The notes under the pieces: model-generated
The model's database searches: none
What the model saw: the letters and a program-made list of their open reading frames with translations, nothing else
What the model was told of the DNA's origin: nothing
Shown: one piece after another, positions 47,376 to 55,372 of the stretch
Numbering within the stretch: position 1 is the stretch's first letter
How the letters are laid out: each line of letters starts with the position of its first letter
Assembly (NCBI RefSeq): GCF_009828855.1
Contig: NZ_WUAG01000001.1
Coordinates: forward strand, 1,922,001 to 1,986,000
Source of the DNA: Psychromonas sp. L1A2
Lineage (GTDB): Bacteria > Pseudomonadota > Gammaproteobacteria > Enterobacterales > Psychromonadaceae
Reading direction: 5' to 3'
Length of the DNA: 64,000 nt
Made by a program: the position numbers and the translations under genes

Positions 47376-48689
47376 TTAAGTATATAAACGCTTCGCTTTT
47401 AGTAATGCACCAAACACAACTGAGCTAAATGCATCGGCAACAGAGATAGAAACAGAAGGATATCGCTCACTTAACGCTTGTTGCACTAAAGGAGATAACC
47501 CCATTCCTCCTGTCAAATAAATAATTTCAGGTGTTCTCTGTGCTTGCTCTATTGCATCGTCAATCATCACAAACATTTTATCTAACCAATTAACCATGGT
47601 TTCAGATACTTGTTGACGCTCAATATCAAGCTCAAGTGAATCGTCGATGAATAATAAAGACAGTTCAGCTGTCTCGGTATCACTTAAGTTAATCTTAGCT
47701 AACTCAATCGCATGCATTAATTGATGTGTTAGCCTTTCTTTTTGAACTTGTTGTAAACGCATTAACGGAATGGGATCTTCACTTTCATTAATGTATTCAG
47801 TAATCGATTTACTGCGGGCAGGAGAATAAAAATCACTCATTAATGGAATATTATCGATATCGTAAACACCTGAGAACAGCATATTTGGAATAGCTCTTCC
47901 GCTGTTAGTACGAGTACCTCTACCGAATAAAGGCGAAACAATACCACTCGCTAATAATTTATCGCAAACGATACCACCTTGACGAATGCCTACGGTTGAA
48001 TAGATATCAGCACTGCGATCCAGTTTCTCTGCATTTTCTTTGCTTAACATACAGAACGTAACATCTGAAGTACCGCCCCCTAAATCGACTACCATCGCAT
48101 CAGTTGCTTTATCAATATTCTGCTCAAAGTGATAAGCAGCAGCTAAAGGTTCATGGATAAACTCAACTTCTGTAAATCCGACTTTATTAGCGGCCCGTAA
48201 CATTAATGCTTCAGCTTGCTTATTGCCTAGCTCCCCCATCGTTGAATGGTAATTAACTGGACGGGCAATTACCGCTTTAGTGATAATAACGGAAAGTTGT
48301 TTTTCAGCACATTTTTTTAAGTACGAAAGAAAACGCACGACCAGTTTTTCGAAACTATCTAATAAACGTTTAGGAATTTTTGCACCTAAAAAGTTTTTAG
48401 GGCTGTTAACATAGCGGCCTTCATGTGGCGTTTGCAAAAAAGCATTAAAACCTTGTTCACCGAATAATATCTCCCCAGCAGCTAACATATCATTTAAGGT
48501 TTGTTCATTTGCTTTAGCATCTAGACTATCATCACCAGATTCATCGTGAGCAAGGTAAATTGCAGAGCGTATTTTATAAGGGTTTTCGCTGTTCTCATCT
48601 ACAACAATCAGTGTTGGTAAGTCGTTAACTAGTGCTGCAACAGCACAATTACTCGTACCAAAATCAATGCCAATAAAATCAGTTGTCAT
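47376..48689 (-). CDS. yegD: YegD-type Hsp70-family protein
   Basis: A 437-residue Hsp70 ATPase-domain protein lacking the classical substrate-binding domain. It has 'IGIDFGTSNCAVAAL' (phosphate 1), 'EFIHEPLAAAYHFE', 'AMVVDLGGGTSDVTFCML' (phosphate 2) and 'IYLTGGMGLSPLVQQAL' (adenosine). This matches E. coli YegD (about 450 residues), an atypical chaperone of unknown clients. It is divergent from the nitrogen-regulated ANTAR gene and shares a 373-base spacer with it. Confidence 0.92.
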   Translation of the reverse strand: MTTDFIGIDFGTSNCAVAALVNDLPTLIVVDENSENPYKIRSAIYLAHDESGDDSLDAKANEQTLNDMLAAGEILFGEQGFNAFLQTPHEGRYVNSPKNFLGAKIPKRLLDSFEKLVVRFLSYLKKCAEKQLSVIITKAVIARPVNYHSTMGELGNKQAEALMLRAANKVGFTEVEFIHEPLAAAYHFEQNIDKATDAMVVDLGGGTSDVTFCMLSKENAEKLDRSADIYSTVGIRQGGIVCDKLLASGIVSPLFGRGTRTNSGRAIPNMLFSGVYDIDNIPLMSDFYSPARSKSITEYINESEDPIPLMRLQQVQKERLTHQLMHAIELAKINLSDTETAELSLLFIDDSLELDIERQQVSETMVNWLDKMFVMIDDAIEQAQRTPEIIYLTGGMGLSPLVQQALSERYPSVSISVADAFSSVVFGALLKAKRLYT

Positions 48690-48868
48690 AGGTTTACCTA
48701 ATGAAAAAAAATAAGGGGCGAGATATTACCTTATCAAGTCATAAATACAAATATGGATTAAAAAAATTAAAATGTTATTGAGAAATAAATAACAATTATT
48801 TTTAATAGTTATCTATTTCATCGTTTAAAAAATGTCATTAATATGTCCTTCAAATACCCATTCATAGC

Positions 48869-48913
48869 GCACCAATTCAGTGCAAAATGACAATTAATTC
48901 GCTTGATTGGTGC
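48869..48913 (+). promoter_or_regulatory. Tandem NtrC-like enhancer sites
   Basis: GCACC-AATTC-AGTGC (48869-48883) matches the NtrC dyad GCACC-N5-GGTGC at nine of ten defined positions. TCGCT-TGATT-GGTGC (48899-48913) has one perfect half. Their centres are 30 bases apart, three helical turns, and about 110-140 bases before the predicted start site. Confidence 0.7.
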
Positions 48914-48990
48914 AATATTTACCCTTTAAAAACAATAAAAAACACACCGAAAAATACGTAACAAATTGATTTAATTGAAAATAATAAACA

Positions 48991-49006
48991 TGGCACCCTA
49001 TGTGCT
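48991..49006 (+). promoter_or_regulatory. Sigma-54 promoter of the ANTAR-nrt operon
   Basis: TGGCAC-C-CTAT-GTGCT: perfect -24 element, correct spacing of GG to GC (12 bases) and one mismatch in TTGC. The start site should be near 49017, which rules out translation starts upstream of it. Confidence 0.8.
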
Positions 49007-49062
49007 ATATCTACATTGTTAAATGGATGTTAACAAAATTTTATTTTCTAGGAGTCGCAACA

Positions 49063-49707
49063 ATGGTCGCAATACAAATTGAGCAGTTGAAACCAACACA
49101 TAAAAGCTCTGTATTGCTTGTCGAAGAAGATCGTGTTCAAAACTACAACATTGAGAAACATAGTATTAAACAATCCTCTGTAAGTTTAAAGCAATCACTT
49201 ATCGATCTTGATTTCGATGTCATTAGCTTCATCGATAATGCAGCGTTGTTATCTGAAAAATGTGCACAAGGCTCTTATAATATTTTAATCATCAATACAA
49301 ATGAGCCTTCTGCTGAAATATTGAAAGAAATAAGCAACATCAATAAACTAAGGCCTTTGCCTGTATTGGTTTTTGCAAAACAAGAAACTCAATCATTAAT
49401 TAAATCATCTATCAAAGCAGGTGTGAGTGCATATATCGTCAATGACATTCAACCTCATCGTTTAAATAGTTTGATCAACGTTGCCTGCGAAAGATTTGCA
49501 CAACATCAAAAATTAGTTAAAGAGTTAAAGCAAACAAAAACCTTGTTAGCTGACCGTAAAATTGTTGAGCGAGCAAAGGGTTATATTATGCAGCAGAGAA
49601 AAATAACTGAACAAGAAGCATTTACTTTATTGCGAAAAATGGCCATGAATAATGGGCAAACATTAGCAGAGGTTTCACATAACATTATTACTGTTTTTAC
49701 TCATTAA
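49063..49707 (+). CDS. ANTAR-domain RNA-binding antiterminator (NasT/NasR-like) with degenerate receiver
   Basis: A 214-residue protein: a receiver-like domain (about 14-125), a coiled linker (about 130-160) and a C-terminal ANTAR domain (about 161-214, 'ERAKGYIMQQRKITEQEAF' then 'LRKMAMNNGQTLAEVS'). ANTAR domains bind paired stem-loops with A1/G4 six-base loops and prevent terminator formation. NasT-type receivers read 'ILIDT-SP' at the acceptor; here the text is 'ILIINTNEPS', so the phospho-Asp is Asn78. Control by phosphorylation is therefore unlikely. AGGAG lies before ATG at 49063, consistent with the sigma-54 start site. Its target is very probably the leader directly downstream, before nrtA. 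Confidence 0.9.
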   Translation: MVAIQIEQLKPTHKSSVLLVEEDRVQNYNIEKHSIKQSSVSLKQSLIDLDFDVISFIDNAALLSEKCAQGSYNILIINTNEPSAEILKEISNINKLRPLPVLVFAKQETQSLIKSSIKAGVSAYIVNDIQPHRLNSLINVACERFAQHQKLVKELKQTKTLLADRKIVERAKGYIMQQRKITEQEAFTLLRKMAMNNGQTLAEVSHNIITVFTH

Positions 49708-49783
49708 AAAACAGCTATAAAACAACGTGTCGTTAATAACAGCGACATAGCTAAAATATGTAAATTAAAAAGTTACCCCTTTT

Positions 49784-49864
49784 TTATTATCAACGGCGAT
49801 AATGAAAATAAAAATTTAAACTTAAACAATGGCGTTTAAGCATTTAAAAAGAGCAATGGCGCTC
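49784..49864 (+). promoter_or_regulatory. ANTAR-target leader with three A1/G4 six-base-loop hairpins
   Basis: Three stem-loops with six-base loops: ATTATC-AACGGC-GATAAT (49786-49803), CTTAAAC-AATGGC-GTTTAAG (49821-49840) and GAGC-AATGGC-GCTC (49851-49864). Each loop has A at position 1 and G at position 4, the defining bases of ANTAR sites. The third overlaps the left arm of the terminator, so binding there and termination exclude each other. Confidence 0.85.
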
Positions 49865-49907
49865 ATTAACCCCCTTCTTGTAAGGAGGCTAATGAGCGCT
49901 TTTTTTT
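49857..49907 (+). terminator. Regulated intrinsic terminator before nrtA
   Basis: GCGCTCATTA (49859-49868) pairs with TAATGAGCGC (49890-49899), extended inward by CCCCTT/AAGGAGG, followed by eight T. It is a strong terminator between the ANTAR gene and nrtA and is the likely object of antitermination. Confidence 0.93.
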
Positions 49908-49941
49908 GCATCAAAATAACCAAAATAAAAGGATTTATATA

Positions 49942-51327
49942 ATGAGTTGGATTAAACCAGTCAAATTTGTCGCTAAAAAACTGGCATTAAGCATCGCAAT
50001 ATCAGCAACAGTGATTTCTTTTGCACAAGCTGAAAAGTTAGGGTACCCGGAAAAGGAAGAACTAAAATTTGGCTTTATTAAATTAACAGATATGGCACCC
50101 ATTGCCATTGCTTATGAAAATGGTTATTTCGAAGATGAAGGTTTATACGTCACTATAGAAGCACAAGCTAACTGGAAAGTTCTGCTAAATGGTTTGATAG
50201 ATGGCACGCTAGATGGTGCTCACATGTTAGCAGGCCAACCAATTGCAGCAACAATGGGTTTTGGTACGAAAGCCCATATCATTACCCCTTTTTCAATGGA
50301 CTTAAATGGTAATGCAATCACCGTTTCTAATGAAATTTGGAAACAGATGAAACCAAACATTCCTAAACAAGCCGATGGCTGGCCTGTTCACCCAATTAAA
50401 GCGGATGCTTTAAAACCAGTGGTTGAATCTTATAAAGCACAAGGTAAACCGTTCAACTTAGGCATGGTTTTCCCTGTATCAACACATAACTATGAATTAA
50501 GATATTGGTTAGCTGCTGGTGACATTCACCCTGGCTTTTATGCACCACATAAAGGTGATACAAGCGGTCATATCGATGGCGATGCTATCTTATCTGTGAC
50601 ACCACCACCGCAAATGCCATCAACATTAGAAGCCGGTACTATCTACGGTTACTCAGTAGGTGAACCATGGAATCAACAAGCTGTATTTAAAGGTATTGGT
50701 GTACCAGTAGTCACTGATTACGAAATATGGAAAAACAACCCAGAGAAAGTATTTGGTTTAACCGCTGAATTTGCTGAAAAATACCCAAATACTACGATAC
50801 GTTTAACACGTGCGTTAATTCGTGCCGCTATGTGGTTAGATGAAAAAGATAATGCAAACCGCCCTGCAGCAGTAAAAATATTATCGCAATCTAACTATGT
50901 TGGTGCCGATTATGAAGTCATTGCAAACAGTATGACGGGAACATTTGAATATGAAAAAGGCGACAAACGTGACGTGCCTGATTTCAACGTATTCTTTAGA
51001 CATAATGCGACTTACCCATACTACTCAGATGCAATCTGGTACTTAACGCAAATGCGTCGTTGGGGTCAAATTTCAGAAGCTAAATCAGATGAATGGTACA
51101 AAGACTTAGCGAAAAAAGTTTACCGTCCAGATATCTACCAACAAGCAGCACAATCTTTAATTGATGAAAAACTAGCTGATGCAAAAGATTTCCCAGATTT
51201 TGCGACAGAAAAAGGTTTCAGAGCACCACAAACACACTTTATTGATGACTTAGTTTATGACGGCAACACACCAAATGCCTACATCAACTCTTTCAAAATT
51301 GGACTTAAAAAAGATGACAAGATTTAA
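49942..51327 (+). CDS. nrtA: NrtA-type nitrate ABC transporter binding protein
   Basis: A 461-residue exported protein of the NrtA/CmpA family. From ATG at 49942 (AAAGGA ahead) a signal peptide runs to about 'SFAQA' (residue 32). Family features: '[28 protein letters not shown]' (shortened), '[17 protein letters not shown]', '[14 protein letters not shown]' and '[12 protein letters not shown]'. Homologues bind nitrate; the bicarbonate-binding CmpA is a close alternative, but ANTAR and NtrC control argue for a nitrogen source. The frame is open 12 codons upstream, inside the terminator. No nitrate or nitrite reductase genes are adjacent. Confidence 0.9.
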   Translation: MSWIKPVKFVAKKLALSIAISATVISFAQAEKLGYPEKEELKFGFIKLTDMAPIAIAYENGYFEDEGLYVTIEAQANWKVLLNGLIDGTLDGAHMLAGQPIAATMGFGTKAHIITPFSMDLNGNAITVSNEIWKQMKPNIPKQADGWPVHPIKADALKPVVESYKAQGKPFNLGMVFPVSTHNYELRYWLAAGDIHPGFYAPHKGDTSGHIDGDAILSVTPPPQMPSTLEAGTIYGYSVGEPWNQQAVFKGIGVPVVTDYEIWKNNPEKVFGLTAEFAEKYPNTTIRLTRALIRAAMWLDEKDNANRPAAVKILSQSNYVGADYEVIANSMTGTFEYEKGDKRDVPDFNVFFRHNATYPYYSDAIWYLTQMRRWGQISEAKSDEWYKDLAKKVYRPDIYQQAAQSLIDEKLADAKDFPDFATEKGFRAPQTHFIDDLVYDGNTPNAYINSFKIGLKKDDKI

Positions 51328-51392
51328 GGTTATTTAACTGTTACTAGAAAAAGTACATAAATAAAATTTAAATTTAGTCTTTAAAAAAGCAA

Positions 51393-51427
51393 TTGATACC
51401 CGTTCCTAGTTTTGGTTCGGGTATCAA
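51393..51427 (+). other. Intercistronic hairpin nrtA-nrtB
   Basis: TTGATACCCG and CGGGTATCAA form a 10-base stem with a 15-base loop. No U-tract follows, so it is more likely an RNA stability element that keeps nrtA mRNA high than a terminator. Confidence 0.7.
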
Positions 51428-51454
51428 AACAGCGTTCAATAAGGAATAGTCGCA

Positions 51455-52450
51455 ATGACAACAAGCTCACTAAGCAATAAGTTAGAATTTTCATCGATAA
51501 CAAGTCAAAAATTACAAGGTTGGTTTAAATCACTTTGTAAATTATTAGTATTACCGTGCATAGGCATCATGATATTTCTATTTTTCTGGAGTGTTGCCGC
51601 TAAAAACATTCACACTTCATTAGGTGATTTCCCTGGACCTAATGCTGTTTACCAACAGTTTCACTCATTATATGACGAGCACACAGCAGAAAGAGCAAAA
51701 GCAGATAAATTTTATCTACGTCAAGAAGTTCGTAATGATGCGAGATTAGCCGCTGACCCAACTTATGAAGTAAAAATTAGAAACTACACCGGTAAAGAAA
51801 CATTTTTAGATCAAATCATCACTAGCTTAATCACTGTCACCAGTGGATTTTTATTAGCCGCAATCATTGCGATTCCATTAGGTATCGCGATGGGGTTAAG
51901 TAAAAACCTCAACTCAGCTGTGAATCCGATTATTCAAATATTCAAACCCGTTTCACCTCTTGCATGGCTACCACTAGTTACTATGGTGGTTAGTGCTCTT
52001 TATGTTTCAGATGATCCTTTAGTGTCTAAATCATTTGTTAATTCATTATTAACGGTAACACTTTGTAGCTTATGGCCGATGGTTATTAATACTTCAATTG
52101 GTGTTTCATCATTAGATCAAGACTTAAAAAATGTCAGTCGCGTTTTACGCCTACCGCTATTCACACATATTAAGAAAATTGTTTTACCAGCATCAGTACC
52201 CATGATATTTACCGGTATGCGTTTATCTTTTGGTGTGGCGTGGATGGTATTAATCGCAGCAGAAATGTTGGCACAAAATCCAGGCCTTGGTAAATTTGTG
52301 TGGGATGAGTTTCAAAATGGTAGTTCAGATTCTTTAGCACGCATCATGGCAGCGGTTATCGTTATTGGTTTTATTGGATTCATTCTTGATAGAGGCATGT
52401 TGCAACTACAACGTATCGCATCTTGGGATAAATCAGCGACAACGGTTTAA
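51455..52450 (+). CDS. nrtB: NrtB-type ABC transporter permease
   Basis: A 331-residue permease with about six membrane segments. Between the first segment (about 33-50) and the transport core lies a hydrophilic stretch of about 65 residues ('FPGPNAVYQQFHSLYDEHTA' and on to 'IRNYTGKETFLDQI'), as in marine NrtB proteins. The EAA loop is 'NVSRVLRLPLFTHIKKIVLPAS' (shortened), followed by 'GMRLSFGVAWMVLIAAEML'. It works with NrtA and the ATPase downstream. AAGGAATAGTCGCA precedes ATG. Confidence 0.92.
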   Translation: MTTSSLSNKLEFSSITSQKLQGWFKSLCKLLVLPCIGIMIFLFFWSVAAKNIHTSLGDFPGPNAVYQQFHSLYDEHTAERAKADKFYLRQEVRNDARLAADPTYEVKIRNYTGKETFLDQIITSLITVTSGFLLAAIIAIPLGIAMGLSKNLNSAVNPIIQIFKPVSPLAWLPLVTMVVSALYVSDDPLVSKSFVNSLLTVTLCSLWPMVINTSIGVSSLDQDLKNVSRVLRLPLFTHIKKIVLPASVPMIFTGMRLSFGVAWMVLIAAEMLAQNPGLGKFVWDEFQNGSSDSLARIMAAVIVIGFIGFILDRGMLQLQRIASWDKSATTV

Positions 52451-52545
52451 ATTTAACAGTGCGAAACTCGCTTAACAGTAAACAATAAAATAGCGCTAAC
52501 GACAGTCGCTTGGCGTTATTTTGTAAGCAGTTAATTTAATAGAAC

Positions 52546-52575
52546 AACGAACAACTAGAGGTCTAGTTGTTCGTT
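52546..52575 (+). other. Strong intercistronic hairpin nrtB-nrtC
   Basis: AACGAACAACTAGA and TCTAGTTGTTCGTT are complementary over all 14 bases around GG. No U-tract follows. A weaker terminator-like stem (AATAGCGC ... GCGTTATTTT) lies at 52489-52522. The pair could reduce read-through into nrtC. Confidence 0.75.
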
Positions 52576-52640
52576 AACAAACAAAAATGCAATTAAATCA
52601 CTACAGCAATTAATGATTTTAAAGCGATAAAGGAACAAAC

Positions 52641-53477
52641 ATGGATACTTTACTTGATATAAGCCATATAGATATGGTTTTCCCAACACCTGAAGGTGGT
52701 TTCACAGCGCTTAAAGACGTTGATTTAAAAATAAAAAAAGGTGAATTTGTTTCACTGATCGGGCATTCCGGCTGTGGTAAATCAACCGTTTTAAACGTCG
52801 TCGCAGGTTTATACCAAGCAACCAAAGGCGGTGTTATTTTAAGTGGTAGAGAAGTCACTGAACCCGGCCCTGAACGTGCTGTTGTTTTTCAGAATCACTC
52901 ATTACTGCCTTGGTTAACAGCGTATCAAAATGTAGAACTTGCTGTTGAACAAGTCTTTGGTAAAACAATGAGCAAGCCAGCAAAGAAAGAATGGATTGAA
53001 CATAATTTGAAACTAGTACATATGGACCATGCTATGTATAAGCGTCCTAATGAAATATCTGGCGGTATGAAGCAACGTGTCGGCATTGCCCGTGCGTTAG
53101 CAATGCAACCTGAGGTTTTATTAATGGATGAACCATTTGGTGCTCTGGATGCATTAACAAGAGCACATATGCAAGATTCATTGATGGAAATTCAAAACGA
53201 ATTGAACAATACCGTCATTATGATCACGCATGATGTTGATGAAGCCGTATTGTTATCAGACCGTATAGTAATGATGACCAATGGTCCAAGCGCAACGGTA
53301 GGTGAAATTCTTCATGTTGATTTAGAGCGCCCTCGTGATCGATTAAGTTTATCAAAAGATGCACATTACAACCGTTTACGATCTGAGGTATTAACTTTCT
53401 TATATGAAAAACAACGTAAAGTTGAAACCATTAAAAATAAAACTATTTCGACAGGTACTAAAGCAAAAACGGCTTAG
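52641..53477 (+). CDS. nrtC: NrtC/NrtD-type ABC transporter ATPase
   Basis: A 278-residue ATPase with Walker A 'GHSGCGKST' (about 39-47), 'FQNHSLLPWLTAYQNVELAV' with the Q-loop, signature 'SGGMKQR', Walker B 'LLMDEPFGALDA' and H-loop 'ITHDVDEAVLL'. It lacks the NrtA-like regulatory domain of cyanobacterial NrtC, so it is closer to NrtD/NasD. The Lys/Thr-rich tail is likely flexible. Last gene of the operon; a weak hairpin (about 53518-53541) follows. Confidence 0.92.
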   Translation: MDTLLDISHIDMVFPTPEGGFTALKDVDLKIKKGEFVSLIGHSGCGKSTVLNVVAGLYQATKGGVILSGREVTEPGPERAVVFQNHSLLPWLTAYQNVELAVEQVFGKTMSKPAKKEWIEHNLKLVHMDHAMYKRPNEISGGMKQRVGIARALAMQPEVLLMDEPFGALDALTRAHMQDSLMEIQNELNNTVIMITHDVDEAVLLSDRIVMMTNGPSATVGEILHVDLERPRDRLSLSKDAHYNRLRSEVLTFLYEKQRKVETIKNKTISTGTKAKTA

Positions 53478-53590
53478 CTTTTATGAGCATAATGGAGCAG
53501 ACAATAAAGCGACTAATAAAGTGGGGACTTAAATCCCCCTTATTAATAACAATCTTGATGGAAGTCTCAATGCATAGGTGCAGTCATTAA

Positions 53591-53636
53591 CTATCAATAA
53601 CTATCAATAACTATCAATAACTATCAATAACTATCG
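53591..53636. repeat. Tandem 10-bp repeat at the trhA 3' end
   Basis: Four perfect copies of CTATCAATAA (53591-53630) and a partial fifth that supplies the trhA stop codon (CTA on the plus strand, TAG in the gene). Copy number could vary without changing the protein. Confidence 0.9.
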
Positions 53637-54257
53637 AACGTAGAATGCTATCGAGATAAAGTGACTAATAGATCCCATCAACACAAACAGATGCCAAATC
53701 CCATGTGCATGCTTCATGTTAGTCAAATCATCTAATACATAAAATATAATACCCACAGTATAAGCAATTCCACCAATAGTTAACCAACTGATGCCAGCAC
53801 CCGGTATAGCGATTTGTAATGCAGAATACTTAAAAACACATATCCAACCCATCGCCAAATAAATAACGATTTGTAACCACTCTATTCGTTTAACCACTAA
53901 CACATCAATCAATAAACCTATCACAGCAAGCCCCCACACTAAGGCGAGCATTAACATGCCTCCGTTACCTTGTAATGTCAGTAACATATAAGGCGTATAA
54001 GTCCCTGCAATCAAGAGATAAATTGAAACATGGTCTAGCTGTTGAAAAATTTTTTTAAGTTTAGGTGGATGGAAACTATGATATAAAGTCGACATTGTAT
54101 AAAGCATGATCAAGGTAGTTCCAAACACAATAAAACCAACGATAATTCGCCAATTATATTCTTGAAAAGCAATCGTTAATAATGTGCCAAAACCAATTAA
54201 AGCTAAGATGGCACCAATTAGATGGGTAATACTATTGAGTTTTTCGCCGTAATACAT
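53631..54257 (-). CDS. trhA: Hemolysin III family (TrhA/YqfA) membrane protein
   Basis: A 208-residue protein with seven hydrophobic segments, related to the PAQR receptors. Conserved features: 'EKLNSITHLIGAILALIG' with the first metal-site His, 'LYHSFHPPKLKKIFQQLDHVSIYLLIAGTYTP' (shortened) and the C-terminal 'HAHGIWHLFVLMGSISHF' with two further His. In E. coli the protein affects membrane energetics and fluidity balance; true hemolysis is doubtful. Its stop is within the tandem repeat described separately. Confidence 0.93.
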   Translation of the reverse strand: MYYGEKLNSITHLIGAILALIGFGTLLTIAFQEYNWRIIVGFIVFGTTLIMLYTMSTLYHSFHPPKLKKIFQQLDHVSIYLLIAGTYTPYMLLTLQGNGGMLMLALVWGLAVIGLLIDVLVVKRIEWLQIVIYLAMGWICVFKYSALQIAIPGAGISWLTIGGIAYTVGIIFYVLDDLTNMKHAHGIWHLFVLMGSISHFISIAFYVR

Positions 54258-54356
54258 AAAAACCTTTCTATTAATGATAGGATATTAAGTTCATCCATAG
54301 TATGACTTAAATGGCGTATCTCACACTTAAAATAAATAATTACTAAGGAAAATATT

Positions 54357-55298
54357 ATGTCAGAGAATACATTTTACCCTATTGGTACGCCAGGCACTGC
54401 TTGGTCGAATGAGCAAAAACAGCAATGGCATGATGCCGCGGTTAAATCTCGCTCTTACGTGGATGAAGTGATAACGAAACTTAAGTCACTTTCATCCCAT
54501 GGTTTTAACCTATTACAATACGGTACCTTAAGTATTGACATTAATAGTTATCCTTTATTCGCACTACAAAGTAGAAATTGGGATATAAAAAAACCAGTCA
54601 TATTAGTCACTGGCGGTGTCCACGGTTATGAAACAAGCGGTGTACAGGGGGCGATTCAGTTCTTACATACGTCAGCTCAAGATTACCTCGCTCACTTTAA
54701 CCTTGTTGTTTTACCTTGTATTAGTCCCTGGGGATATGAACATATAGCTCGTTGGAATCCTTATGCAGTTGATCCTAACCGTTCATTTACTACCGATAGC
54801 CAAAGCCAAGAAGCCGTACACGCAATAAATTTCGTTAATGATTTAGAGGGTGAAATTCTTTTACATATTGATTTACATGAAACAACCGATACCGATGAAA
54901 GTGAATTCAGACCTGCATTAGCAGCAAGAGATGGCGAACAGTATATTGTAGATACTATTCCAGATGGTTTCTATTTAGTCGGCGACTCAGAGAATAAATG
55001 CGTTGATTTCCAGAACTCTATCATTAAAGCCGTTAAACAAGTGACTCATATTGCACCCGCCGATGATAAGGGTGAAATTATTGGTTCTAAAGCAGAAGCG
55101 GAAGGCGTCATTTATTATCCAGTTAAAAAATTAGGGTTATGTGCCGGCATGACTAATGCGATATTTACAACGACAACAGAAGTTTATCCCGATAGTGACA
55201 GTGCAACACCTGAAGACTGCAATAATGCACAAGTTGCCGCGATTGAATCAGCCTTAGATTACCTAATACAAATCCATTTACCTGAAGTAGCTAAATAG
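54357..55298 (+). CDS. M14-family zinc metallopeptidase/deacylase
   Basis: A 313-residue zinc hydrolase of the M14 family, without signal peptide. Zinc ligands are seen in 'TGGVHGYETSG' (H-x-x-E, about 86-96) and 'LLHIDLHETTD' (His); 'RWNPYAVDPNRSF' supplies the substrate-carboxylate Arg region; 'TTTTEVYPDS' carries the catalytic Glu. It resembles the succinylglutamate desuccinylase and carboxypeptidase branches. The peptide or amide substrate is unknown. AAGGAAAATATT precedes ATG. The gene is alone and convergent with rsuA. Confidence 0.87.
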   Translation: MSENTFYPIGTPGTAWSNEQKQQWHDAAVKSRSYVDEVITKLKSLSSHGFNLLQYGTLSIDINSYPLFALQSRNWDIKKPVILVTGGVHGYETSGVQGAIQFLHTSAQDYLAHFNLVVLPCISPWGYEHIARWNPYAVDPNRSFTTDSQSQEAVHAINFVNDLEGEILLHIDLHETTDTDESEFRPALAARDGEQYIVDTIPDGFYLVGDSENKCVDFQNSIIKAVKQVTHIAPADDKGEIIGSKAEAEGVIYYPVKKLGLCAGMTNAIFTTTTEVYPDSDSATPEDCNNAQVAAIESALDYLIQIHLPEVAK

Positions 55299-55372
55299 CT
55301 AAACGTTTAGCCACATACTAGTTGCTTCTTTCTTTAAGATAAAAATCTAGATTAAAAGATAAAGATGAAAGA

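Larger units (their letters stand above)
48690..49062. promoter_or_regulatory. Divergent control region of yegD and the ANTAR-nrt operon
   Basis: Contains two NtrC-like sites (48869-48883, 48899-48913), a sigma-54 promoter (48991-49006) and an AT-rich stretch between them that could bend or bind IHF. No gene is present. Confidence 0.7.

Noticed and set aside
49000-49062. Longer N-terminus of the ANTAR protein starting at 49000
   Set aside because: It would begin inside the sigma-54 promoter, upstream of the predicted transcript start, and has no ribosome site; ATG at 49063 follows AGGAG.
53591-53636. CRISPR array
   Set aside because: The repeats are 10 bases and contiguous, without spacers.
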